This document shows positions 43,487 to 51,797 of a stretch of DNA of 64,000 bases, in pieces. Each line of letters begins with the position of its first letter. Within the stretch, counting starts at the first letter, position 1. Below the pieces are notes generated by a model that had not been told where the DNA came from, did no database searches, and saw only the letters and a list, made by a program, of their open reading frames with translations. Position numbers and translations under genes: made by a program. The DNA comes from an uncultured Clostridia bacterium (GTDB lineage: Bacteria > Bacillota > Clostridia > TANB77 > CAG-508): contig CAKPCL010000005.1 of the NCBI GenBank assembly GCA_934141605.1, positions 22,465 to 86,464 on the forward strand. Direction: 5' to 3'.

Positions 43487-44347
43487 TTATCCACTTCCAT
43501 AATCAATTTTGAATTGTAAATCACTATCGGAATAATACTCTGTAATCGCATTATACAAACAACTAATCATAAAATTAGTACTATTATAAATTTGAGTATC
43601 TGGCTTCAAATTATTTAATTTGTCAAAAGCATAAAAAATAATAGAAGCATTTAATAATTGCATTCTACTTCTAACTATCTCTTGTGGTAAAACTGCTTGT
43701 CCTATTTTTAAGTTATTAGAATAAAACATAAAGTCTAGTGTATTTTCTATAATATTTCTTTGACTTTCTTTAAACAAATATAATTCACATTTTTGTTTTA
43801 TATCTTCTAAACTTCTTATATCTATTTCAGACTGACTAACATCTATATTATTATTTTTATGTTTTATATTATATTTCTTATTTGCTCGTAAATATTCTGT
43901 TTCATGAATCGTATTTTCTTCTATGCAATAATCTTCTTTTGTTCGATTATCTACTAGTGCATTATCCACCTCTATTTTAGTATCAGTGTCATTAATTTGC
44001 AATTCTTCATGTTCAATTTTGGCAATATAAATCAAATTAGGTTTTCCAAATCCTTGCTTTTCTTCTTTGATAAGATTTGTTTCTCTTAATTCTTTAAATG
44101 CTCTAGTTACTGGTTTATCACTTAAATTTAATTTACTTTGTATCTCTTTTCTAGTATAAATCAAATAAATTTCTCCTTTGTTATTGATCCATTTATTAAT
44201 TCTTGATAAGTTCATTCTGTTTAATAAAAAAGCATAGATTACTTTTGCTTCTATGCTTAACTTTCTATATTTTTCATTACAAAACAATTCTTGTGGCATT
44301 TGATAATATGAATGTTGTAATGTTTCATTTATTTTATAAAGATTCAT
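43487..44347 (-). CDS. RepA_N family replication initiator
   Basis: The protein starts MNLYKINETLQHSYYQMPQE, then KYRKLSIEAKVIYAFLLNRM, INNKGEIYLIYTRKEI and KPVTRAFKELRETNLIKE. This is the N-terminal winged-helix domain of RepA_N plasmid initiators. It suggests that the element can replicate after excision. The ATG at 44347 follows GGAGG and overlaps the end of the upstream gene. Confidence 0.88.
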   Translation of the reverse strand: MNLYKINETLQHSYYQMPQELFCNEKYRKLSIEAKVIYAFLLNRMNLSRINKWINNKGEIYLIYTRKEIQSKLNLSDKPVTRAFKELRETNLIKEEKQGFGKPNLIYIAKIEHEELQINDTDTKIEVDNALVDNRTKEDYCIEENTIHETEYLRANKKYNIKHKNNNIDVSQSEIDIRSLEDIKQKCELYLFKESQRNIIENTLDFMFYSNNLKIGQAVLPQEIVRSRMQLLNASIIFYAFDKLNNLKPDTQIYNSTNFMISCLYNAITEYYSDSDLQFKIDYGSG

Positions 44348-45284
44348 CTTCTTCACCTCCAGTTTCTCTATATTTTATTAATAATTCATTTATTTTTCTT
44401 TCACTCAAGCTTACATATTTACATTTAGGTAAATATTGTTTTAGAACGCTTTCATATTCTTCTAATCCAAATAGGTAGATATTTTTATAATTATCATTTT
44501 CATTCAAATAGTAATGTAACCTTGCTAATATTTCCATATTTATTAATGGCATAATCACGACGTAATTATCATCATCTATTTTTAAATCTGCTAATCTAAA
44601 GTCTGACAGTTGAACGTCATACATTTCTTTGATTCTTAAATATATACTGTGTCTTACTTCATAGTTATTTCTCATTAAAAATTTACCATATTCATTATAA
44701 GGAATTAAAATTGTATATTTATTTCCAAAATAAAATCCTTTTTCATGTAATACTAGTTTTTCTATGTTATTTGTAAATATCATGGCATTTGCATATCCGT
44801 TTTCTTTTTTTATATCGTAATAAATTGATTTTATATATTTATCATCTTTCCCATCATATATTGCATATACTAAAAAATTTTCTTCATTGTAATCCAAATT
44901 TCCAATATATCTTCTTGAATAACTTGTTGGTTCATTTTCTTTTTTCATGTTCCAACTAGCTGTAAAAGTTAAATTATCTTGTATAAAACAACTTGCTATA
45001 TCACTTATTACATTTAATCTTTCCATATTGTTTTCATTTCTACAATGATTTCTTACTTCAAATCTATTTTCTATTAAATATTCTTTTCCTTTACTTCCTA
45101 ATGCGATATATCTGTGTTTTAATCTTTTTACATAATTATGTTTTGCTAATAACACAATTCTTTTTTCTTGGTATGTCTTTGTCTCATAAATATATTTCGC
45201 GTTATCTAATGATATTATTTTATACTTTCCTAAAAATATTAATAACTCTATATCTCTGTTTTGTAATGTCATTCCACTTCTCAT
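44334..45284 (-). CDS. Replication-relaxation family protein
   Basis: The 316-residue protein starts with a winged helix (LQNRDIELLIFLGKYKIISL, then YVKRLKHRYIALGSKGKEYL) and has the SYSRRYIGNLDYNEE stretch characteristic of plasmid and ICE replication-relaxation proteins. It is translationally coupled to repA. The role is probably accessory to element replication or mobilisation. Confidence 0.75.
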   Translation of the reverse strand: MRSGMTLQNRDIELLIFLGKYKIISLDNAKYIYETKTYQEKRIVLLAKHNYVKRLKHRYIALGSKGKEYLIENRFEVRNHCRNENNMERLNVISDIASCFIQDNLTFTASWNMKKENEPTSYSRRYIGNLDYNEENFLVYAIYDGKDDKYIKSIYYDIKKENGYANAMIFTNNIEKLVLHEKGFYFGNKYTILIPYNEYGKFLMRNNYEVRHSIYLRIKEMYDVQLSDFRLADLKIDDDNYVVIMPLINMEILARLHYYLNENDNYKNIYLFGLEEYESVLKQYLPKCKYVSLSERKINELLIKYRETGGEEDESL

Positions 45285-45335
45285 CTAAATCACCTCCATA
45301 ATTTTCTACTTGTACCTTCCTTAAATGGTACACTT

Positions 45336-45368
45336 GTAGAGGGCACATATTGTATATGTCCCCTCTAC
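45336..45368. other. Strong hairpin upstream of the replication genes
   Basis: GTAGAGGG/CCCTCTAC (8 bp) plus ACATAT/ATATGT (6 bp) with a TGT loop and a single C-C mismatch. There is no T-run on either strand, so a simple terminator is unlikely. It lies 50 bp upstream of the replication-relaxation start and could be part of an origin or an RNA regulator. Confidence 0.6.
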
Positions 45369-45494
45369 TCTAGACAATTTCTTTTAGTTATTTTCTATTA
45401 AAACTCTTGGTATTACTTAATTTCTTACAAAATTAAATATAGCAAAATTTGTTTGAATTTTTTTACTAAAATTTTGCCATATTTGTATATATGT

Positions 45495-46089
45495 TTATCT
45501 TATCTTTTTGTTAATTATTTTTATTATTTCATCTGCTGGTAGTACATAAACTTCTGCATATGTTTTATGAGAATAATATCCTTGTACCATATAGCATGAA
45601 CAATAAATATTGTCATCTTTGATTACTTTTCCATGTATTAATCCATCTTGAATTGGTTTTACATTTCTATTATCCGCATCCCATATTTTTGTATCATCAT
45701 ATATTTTTATAATTGTAATTGTGAATTTATCATAAAAAAGTCCTTCATATTTTCTTGTTATTCTAGCAATATTATTTGTAATTCGTTTTCCGTGTATAAT
45801 TTGTGCCTTTTTTAATTGGCGGGATTTTTTCTGGAATATGTAATTTTAATATGTCATCTTCTAATTTTGCTCTATAGTCATAGTCTATGAATTCTGTTAC
45901 TTCATCGCCCATAAAGTCCCTCCAAAAATTTTCTTGCATTACCGCATCATACATATCCATTCTTGTTTTCTCTAATCTATAAAAATATCTTTCTAATTCT
46001 TCATCTTTTACTTCTTCTTTTGCTTGTAATAATTCATTACTTATTTTTTCAATTTTCTTAATTGATTCTATAATTTCTTCTCTTTTCAT
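45495..46089 (-). CDS. DUF6100/RusA-like protein, +1 frameshift at CGG
   Basis: The product is about 197 residues. The helical N-terminal part ends in the straight frame at ACA CGG AAA ... TAA (45772). Skipping the C of CGG (45790-45792) opens 98 more codons to 45495. These contain YDKFTITIIKIYDDTKIWDA, NRNVKPIQDGLI and TYAEVYVLPADEI. The D-N-x-x-K-P-I-x-D-G-L pattern is that of RusA-like/DUF6100 proteins of conjugative elements, so the second half is the conserved domain. Without the shift the gene would lose it and leave 270 bp empty. Confidence 0.75.
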
Positions 46090-46130
46090 AAATATCGCTC
46101 TCACTTTCTTTAACTTTAATTTTTTGCATA

Positions 46131-46169
46131 AAAATAGAAGGTACAGATTACTCTGTATCCTTCTATTTT
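46131..46169 (-). terminator. Terminator after the DUF6429 gene
   Basis: The inverted repeat AAAATAGAAGG(T/A)TACAGA...TCTGTATCCTTCTATTTT lies just past the DUF6429 stop with an adjoining T-run. Confidence 0.8.
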
Positions 46170-46175
46170 CATGCT

Positions 46176-46418
46176 TTAATTTTCTTTAATATTATATTTT
46201 TTCATTAGTTCTTTTGCTTTTTCTAATCCTTTCTCTGTTAAATATGTAGATTTTGCTTTATGGGTACTTCCACCTATTAAATGTTCATCTTCTAATGTAT
46301 TTAAAATATCAAAATCATATCCCTTCCAAGCTCTACGAAATTCTCCATATGGTTCTTTTTCTACCCATGAATTCAAATATAATAATAACAATGTTAATTC
46401 CTTTATTTGTTCTTCCAT
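46176..46418 (-). CDS. DUF6429 family protein
   Basis: The 80-residue protein reads LLLLYLNSWVEKEPYGEFRR, then AWKGYDFDILNTLEDEHLI and YLTEKGLEKAKELM. This is a winged-helix-like small domain matching DUF6429. Such genes are commonly next to pRiA4b ORF-3 genes, as here with a 4-bp gap. The function is unknown. Confidence 0.8.
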   Translation of the reverse strand: MEEQIKELTLLLLYLNSWVEKEPYGEFRRAWKGYDFDILNTLEDEHLIGGSTHKAKSTYLTEKGLEKAKELMKKYNIKEN

Positions 46419-46422
46419 CTTT

Positions 46423-47055
46423 TTACTCTCCTAATATAAATTTTGCATGTTCTTTATAACATTCTAATCTCCTATTTGTTTCTTCTATATCTACATATGT
46501 TCTATCTTCATACCATGCAGAAAAGCCATTATCCACCCAGTCTCTCATTTCTTCAAATCTTTCATGTTTTGGGTCTTGTAATATTTCTAATAATTCTTCA
46601 TATCCCCATGGTCCTCCACAGTCTTCTGGCAAATCTGCCATCTTTGCTTTAATGCAAATTGGATTTATCAATTTTATATCTGTTTCAACTATTTTTTCTA
46701 TCGTAATATCGTGAATCCAATTATCTCCAAAATCATAGGTATATTTCATCTTCTTATATTCCTTGAAGTATTTATCAATTTTTTCTTTTTTAGAGTTTCT
46801 TATTTCATGACTAAACCAACTATTATCTAATTCTGGTAACTCGATGAATGTACCCTCTTCATGTAATGTTGCACCTACTTCAAAATCATATGCATGATAA
46901 CCACACCAATCAAATGCTAATTGTATAATAGCATTTAACTCATGAAATGTTATTCCTTCTGGTATTTGTAGCCTTCTCCATACAGGTGGATGGGTGTCTC
47001 TAATACTTACTTTTATTTCATAATACTTATGTTTCTTTTCTTTTTTAGAATCCAT
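46423..47055 (-). CDS. Plasmid pRiA4b ORF-3 family protein
   Basis: The 210-residue protein has the family hallmarks: VSIRDTHPPVWRRLQIPEGI, FHELNAIIQLAFDWCGYHAY, YTYDFGDNWIHDI and ADLPEDCGGPWGYEEL. The function is unknown; members are frequent on mobile elements. AGGAAG lies upstream of the ATG. It forms a pair with the DUF6429 gene. Confidence 0.93.
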   Translation of the reverse strand: MDSKKEKKHKYYEIKVSIRDTHPPVWRRLQIPEGITFHELNAIIQLAFDWCGYHAYDFEVGATLHEEGTFIELPELDNSWFSHEIRNSKKEKIDKYFKEYKKMKYTYDFGDNWIHDITIEKIVETDIKLINPICIKAKMADLPEDCGGPWGYEELLEILQDPKHERFEEMRDWVDNGFSAWYEDRTYVDIEETNRRLECYKEHAKFILGE

Positions 47056-47066
47056 TTCATTGCTTC

Positions 47067-47570
47067 CTATTTATTTTTTATAATTACTTCTATTAAATTT
47101 TTAAATGCTAATAATGATAATAAGGTTCTTATTATAGATAAACATATAACAAAAATATATATAATTATAAATATTATCTTTAATTGAATTGTTACATTAC
47201 TTATGAAGTATATAGTAAATGATAATAACAATATAGTTCCTAAACTAAATAAGTCTTTAATAAATAATATATAAATATCATTAAATTTATCATTATTTAA
47301 TAAAATTCCTAAAGTATTACTATGCTTACTTTTTTCTTTTGTGTACTTATCTTCTGTTTTAAAAACTATAAATATTGATAGGCATGTTAGTACAAATCCA
47401 AATAGTGTACCAAATACTGAAATAACATTATCTATAATGGATAATTGTGCATCATAAAATATCATAATTTTCTCTTTTAATATAAATATCAAAATTGTAA
47501 GTAATATTAAAGCTGTTAGCCAATCATATTTATTGATAATATCCATTAGGCTTTTTCTTTTAAATTTCAT
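47067..47570 (-). CDS. Four-helix membrane protein, possible defence effector
   Basis: The protein of about 167 residues has four predicted transmembrane helices, with a basic and acidic cytoplasmic loop (KTEDKYTKEKSKHSNTLG) after the second. The ATG at 47570 has GGAG spaced 7 nt upstream. It is encoded 15 bp after the 319-residue gene, so the two are probably one unit. No family is recognised. A cytosolic partner followed by a small multi-pass membrane protein is a common layout for abortive-infection effectors. Confidence 0.6.
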   Translation of the reverse strand: MKFKRKSLMDIINKYDWLTALILLTILIFILKEKIMIFYDAQLSIIDNVISVFGTLFGFVLTCLSIFIVFKTEDKYTKEKSKHSNTLGILLNNDKFNDIYILFIKDLFSLGTILLLSFTIYFISNVTIQLKIIFIIIYIFVICLSIIRTLLSLLAFKNLIEVIIKNK

Positions 47571-47584
47571 ATAATATCTCCATA

Positions 47585-48538
47585 TCATTTATATTTCTCA
47601 TAACTTGATATTATTTTTTCAAACATGTCATCAGAATCTATCATATTATTTTCATTAACTTTTATAGAAACCTTTGGTGCCTTTATAACTTGTCTGACTA
47701 AATCAAAATCAAATCTTTCTTCATCTTCTGACAATGATTTTATTTTAATTTTTTCTCCCTTTGTTTTTTTACTTTCTTTTATTTTTCTGCTTAATCCTAA
47801 TTCTTTTAAGCTTTCCTTTATTTTGCTAGTTATTTTAAATCCATATTTTGATTTTATTTTTATGGATATTGTTAGTTCATCATCAGAATAACTATCTTTT
47901 GCAATTTGTTTTGTAGCATCTAGTGCTTGAAATAGTTCTCCTTCTTTTGCTTGTTCTTCTATTATATTTCTTGTGTCTAATTTAATATCTAATTCTTTTA
48001 CTCTATGCGTTTTATCTAACTTTTCTAGTGCTTTTGAATTAATTGATTCAACAAGTTCCATTCGATATTTTCCATAAAATTTATCTGTTATATATCTTGC
48101 AAGACTTGTTGGTCTTGCTCCCACATTATTATATTCAATTCCAACCACATTCTCATTCAAGAAAAATACAAAATGTGTTATATGTGCTAGGCTACTATTA
48201 GGTGGTAATTTATCTTTTAGTGGCATTAAACTTCCTTCTTGTTCTATTGAAGGATAAACATCATTAGAAGAACTTATTAGCATACCATAAATATAATCAT
48301 CATTATTAAAATCAACTACTACATAATTATAAGTATTTGAATCTCTCTGTATGTATACATTTCTTGAATCATTTTTGTTTAAAGACATATCCTTAATTTC
48401 TGTAAAAATAGATATTAATTCCTTCGAAACATTATCTATACTCTTAAAACCATCATATTCTTTATTAAATTTTTGTAAATCCGGTCTATAATAATATATT
48501 TCCTTATTTTTTGTTTTTTGCTTAATTTTATTTGCCAT
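47585..48538 (-). CDS. Hypothetical cytosolic protein (DUF6731-like), partner of the membrane protein
   Basis: The protein is about 317 residues with no membrane segment. A central stretch, LAHITHFVFFLNENVVGIEY followed by RPTSLARYI, resembles the N-terminal domains of DUF6731/DUF4747-type proteins, but I cannot assign a family firmly. The C-terminal third is Lys-rich. The ATG at 48538 follows GGGGG. It may sense infection and control the membrane protein downstream. Confidence 0.5.
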   Translation of the reverse strand: MANKIKQKTKNKEIYYYRPDLQKFNKEYDGFKSIDNVSKELISIFTEIKDMSLNKNDSRNVYIQRDSNTYNYVVVDFNNDDYIYGMLISSSNDVYPSIEQEGSLMPLKDKLPPNSSLAHITHFVFFLNENVVGIEYNNVGARPTSLARYITDKFYGKYRMELVESINSKALEKLDKTHRVKELDIKLDTRNIIEEQAKEGELFQALDATKQIAKDSYSDDELTISIKIKSKYGFKITSKIKESLKELGLSRKIKESKKTKGEKIKIKSLSEDEERFDFDLVRQVIKAPKVSIKVNENNMIDSDDMFEKIISSYEKYK

Positions 48539-48652
48539 ATTCAACCCCCATAATATAACTTTTATGGGATTATATCATGTCTAGTAACTTTTGTCAAAAA
48601 ATGTCATTTTTTCAAATATGTTAATTTTTCAACCAAGATGTGATTTTATTCT

Positions 48653-49648
48653 TTAGTTTAATTCATTATTAGAATTTAACATTTTTATAACTTTATCAAA
48701 ATCGCTTTCTAGTTGTTTCATTTCTCTTTCTCTATATAATTCAAATTCTTTTTCTGCTTTTTCAATCGCTTCCTTATGTGATATTTTACCATTACCTTCG
48801 AGCAATTTTCTTTTATTTTGTATGATTTGATTATCAAGTTCCTCTATCCAATCATTCATTGTCATTGCTCTTTGTTCTAATGCTTGGAATTCTGCATAAT
48901 CTAAAAATTGGGAAACTAATAAATTTAGCCTTTGTAATTCAATTTCTGAAAGATAATTTTTAGCAATCTTCATATCATCAGCTGTTACATAATCTCCTTT
49001 AAAATTAGTCATTCCCACAAATGGCTTTTCATTGTCAACTCTTTCATATATTACTTCTGCTGCTGTATGTTCGTGAACTGCATAGTGAAGCTTATTTTGA
49101 ACTGTTGCAAAAAATTTCTTGGTTAAATCAGAACGTGGATCATAATCTATTGACGTAGCATATATGTCTGTAACTTGTTGATAAAAGTTTCTTTCAGATG
49201 AACGAATATCTCTAATTCTTTGCAATAATTCTCTGAAATATCTATTTCCACCTTGTTTTAATCTTTCATCATCTATTGTAAATCCTTTTTGCATATATTC
49301 ATGTAATCTTTCAGTTGCCCATATTCTGAATCTTGTAGCAACTTGTGATTGTACTCTGTATCCTAATGCTATTATCATATCTAAATTATAATGGTCAATA
49401 TTTCTTTTTACTTGTCTATTACCTTCATTTTGAACTAATAAGAATTTCTTATTAGTTGAATCATTGCTTAATTCCTTATCTTTATAAATATTTTTTATAT
49501 GCATAGAAATATTTTCTTGAGTTGTTTTATATATTTCTGCAATTTGATTTTGAGTTAGCCATATGTCCTCATCTACAAATCTAACAGTAACTTTCGTAAT
49601 CCCATCTTCGTCTTGATAAATTATTATATTATTCTCTTTCCTATCCAT
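48653..49648 (-). CDS. RhuM family protein
   Basis: The 331-residue protein reads IIIYQDEDGITKVTVRF, DEDIWLTQNQIAEIYKTT, NISMHIKNIY, IDHYNLDMIIALGYRVQSQ and FRIWATERLHEYMQKGF, all hallmarks of the RhuM/Fic-associated family. A C-terminal region (VITADDMKIAKNYLSE-like, about 215-290) follows. RhuM proteins occur in pathogenicity islands and defence regions; the role is unknown. It is the first complete gene inside the right end of the element. Confidence 0.93.
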   Translation of the reverse strand: MDRKENNIIIYQDEDGITKVTVRFVDEDIWLTQNQIAEIYKTTQENISMHIKNIYKDKELSNDSTNKKFLLVQNEGNRQVKRNIDHYNLDMIIALGYRVQSQVATRFRIWATERLHEYMQKGFTIDDERLKQGGNRYFRELLQRIRDIRSSERNFYQQVTDIYATSIDYDPRSDLTKKFFATVQNKLHYAVHEHTAAEVIYERVDNEKPFVGMTNFKGDYVTADDMKIAKNYLSEIELQRLNLLVSQFLDYAEFQALEQRAMTMNDWIEELDNQIIQNKRKLLEGNGKISHKEAIEKAEKEFELYREREMKQLESDFDKVIKMLNSNNELN

Positions 49649-49784
49649 ATATTTCCTCCGTCAAATAATGTTTTTGTTATACTATTTATATCATATATTT
49701 TTTCTTTTTTCAATACATTTTGCGAATTTTTGTTCTTTTATTTTTGCATTTTAAAAGAATATACTTTCATATACTCTTTATATC

Positions 49785-49985
49785 CTACAATTCTACTTTA
49801 CAAACTACATCATAACTATATTTTTCTTTTACTACATAGCCTGTCCTTTTTTGATTCTTTTTTGTAACATAGTCCTTTTTCCTACGTTCTCTTTCAAATA
49901 CAAATTTCAAGTATTGCATTTCTTCTAAATTTTCGTTTATGCCTTTGTTCCAATATTTATATCTATTCTCTTTCTTGCAACCATG
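49785..49985 (-). other. Latent C-terminal tail of the recombinase (active only in the circular form)
   Basis: Directly inside the right core, 66 codons (HGCKKENRYKYWNKGINENL onward, ending VVCKVEL) are in frame with the recombinase if the element ends are joined. The segment has no good start codon with a ribosome binding site. In the integrated state it is cut off from the recombinase gene. The tail is very basic (Arg/Lys-rich) and could affect activity or stability. Confidence 0.7.
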
Positions 49986-50104
49986 ATAGAAGTTATAACA
50001 CCAGTCTCTAAATCAGCACAAACATCTTGAACATACCCCAACCTTTTTCCATCTCTAATATTTACAACCTCTTTATGTTTAAAATCCAAACCTTTATCCT
50101 GCAT
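49937..50104 (-). pseudogene. ymxH: 5' part of ymxH, truncated by the integrative element
   Basis: This segment encodes the N-terminal half of a YlmC/YmxH sporulation protein: FKHKEVVNIRDGKRLGYVQD, then LETGVITSI. After the core the frame runs into element DNA and ends as MVARKRIDINIGTKA. The start is the ATG at 50104 after GGGGGA. The gene sits directly downstream of sigG, the usual place for this family in Clostridia. The 3' half lies at 31121-31240. Confidence 0.88.
49966..49995 (-). other. Right attachment site (core TCTAT at 49986-49990)
   Basis: The core ATAGA (plus strand) is identical to 31236-31240. The element-side arm GTTGCAAG (minus strand) pairs with CTTGCAAC at the left end. 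The distance between cores is exactly 18,750 bp. Confidence 0.8.
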
Positions 50105-50189
50105 ACAAAATTCCCCCAATAACAAACAATATAAAAAGACGATATCAAATCGTCTAATATAATTATATTCCTATTTAAGCAAAATTTTA

Positions 50190-50964
50190 CTATTTATATA
50201 ATCTTTTTATATGTTCAATAGCATTTTTTTCTAATCTAGAAACTTGAGCCTGTGAAATTCCAATCTCATCAGCAACTTCCATCTGAGTTCTACCATCAAA
50301 AAATCTTTTTGAAATTATCATTTTTTCTTTGTCATTTAATTTCGTCATTATTTGATTTATAGTCATAGTTTCCGTCCACGCCTCATCAGTGTTTTTGTTA
50401 TCTTTCACTTGATCCATTACATAAATATTTTCCGTTCCATCATTATAAACTGGCTCTTGAAGCGATATTGGGTCCTGTATTGCATCAAAACTCAATGCTA
50501 TATCTTCTCTTTCCACTCCCAATTCCTTTGCCATTATATCTATTGTAGGCTCCTTACCATTTTCTCTTATATATTTTTCTTTAAACTGCATTGCCTTATA
50601 TGCCAAATCTCTAACTGACCTGCTAACTCTTATGCTATTATTGTCCCTCAAATATCTTTTTATTTCACCAATTATCATCGGCACACCGATAAGTACTAAA
50701 TTGAACATCTTGATTTATATCAAAATTATCTATTGCTTTTATTAAACCAACACACCCAACTTGAAATAAATCATCAGCATTTTCCCCTCGCCCATAAAAT
50801 CTTTGTATAACACTTAAAACTAATCTTAAATTTCCTTGTATAAACTTATTTCTTGCTTCTTCATCTCCATTTTTTATTTTTATTAGTAGTTCTTTTTTTT
50901 CTTCATTTGATAGTAGTGGCAATTTACTTGTGTTTACTCCACATATTTCTACCTTATTGAACAA
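50190..50964 (-). CDS. sigG: RNA polymerase sporulation sigma factor SigG, +1 frameshift at CGG
   Basis: SigG directs late forespore transcription. The first 92 codons give NKVEICGVNTSKLPLL, LRLVLSVIQRFYGRGE and DDLFQVGCVGLIKAIDNFD, ending ...STY, then CGG (50686-50688). The straight frame stops seven codons later. Skipping the C gives GVPMIIGEIKRYLRDNN and the complete regions 3 and 4 (QDPISLQEPVYNDG, VADEIGISQAQVSRLEK) to 50190. The joined product is 257 residues, close to the B. subtilis 260. The shift falls at the end of region 2. The gene is downstream of sigE, as usual. Confidence 0.93.
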
Positions 50965-51029
50965 ATAAAAAACCTCCTTTAGAAATACTTTACTTAAGTA
51001 TTTCCAAAAAAGATTTAAATTATACTTTT

Positions 51030-51777
51030 CTATCCAGTCTTACTAATTATTTCCTTTTTCATCTTATTTATAATTTTCTTTTCTAGTCTAGATATGTAGC
51101 TTTGAGATATTCCGTAGTTCATCCGCAACCTCCTTTTGTGTTTTTTCCTTTCCTGTTTTAAAGCCAAATCTCATTTCCATTATGTTTTTTTCTCTTTCAT
51201 TTAATTTTGATATTGACGCCCTAAGTAATTTTTTATCAACCTCATCTTCTAGATTTCTAGAAGTAATGTCTGGGTCTGTTCCTAATATGTCTGAAAGTAA
51301 TAATTCATTGCCATCACAGTCTTTATTTAGCGGTTCATCTATCGAAATTTCTCCCTTAGTTTTATTGTTCTTTCTTAAATACATAAGTATTTCATTTTCT
51401 ATACATCTTGACGCATATGTTGCAAGTTTGATATTTTTATCTGAATTGAAAGTATTAACTCCTTTCATTAATCCAATTGTTCCTATGGAAATTAAATCCT
51501 CTATACCAATCCCTGTGTTCTCAAATTTTTTAGCTATATATACAACCAATCTTAAATTTCTTTCAACAAGAATCTGTCTTGTTTTTAAATTATCTTCTTC
51601 AGCTAATTTTTTTATTAATTCTTCTTCTTCCTTTTGCTCTAATGGTGGAGGAAGCGTTTGGCTTCCTGCTATATAGAATATAGGTAAATATTCTATCTCA
51701 TTATTTTCATTTATGTATTTTGCACATATAGTGTTTATATTATCAATTCCTTTTCGTAATAATTCAACAATATTCAT
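51030..51777 (-). CDS. sigE: RNA polymerase sporulation sigma factor SigE precursor, +1 frameshift at CGG
   Basis: SigE drives early mother-cell transcription and is made as a pro-protein processed by SpoIIGA. Regions 2 and 3 are clear (LRLVVYIAKKFENTGIGIED, IGTIGLMKGVNTFN). The straight frame reads ...QKEVADEL CGG and stops seven codons later at 51088. Skipping the C of CGG (51112-51114) gives GISQSYISRLEKKIINK and ends at 51030, the standard SigE region 4.2 recognition helix. The joined product is about 248 residues (B. subtilis 239). Without the shift SigE could not bind -35 elements. Confidence 0.93.
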
Positions 51778-51797
51778 CTTACACCTCCTAATATTTT

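Noticed and set aside
47067..48538. Kiwa defence system (KwaA/KwaB)
   Set aside because: The size of both proteins is suggestive, but gene order is reversed and no KwaB (DUF4868) motif could be recognised.
50190..51777. sigE and sigG as simple pseudogenes or assembly errors
   Set aside because: Both breaks are one extra base at a CGG codon, both downstream parts are perfectly conserved, and four unrelated genes show the same pattern. Errors cannot be fully excluded without reads.
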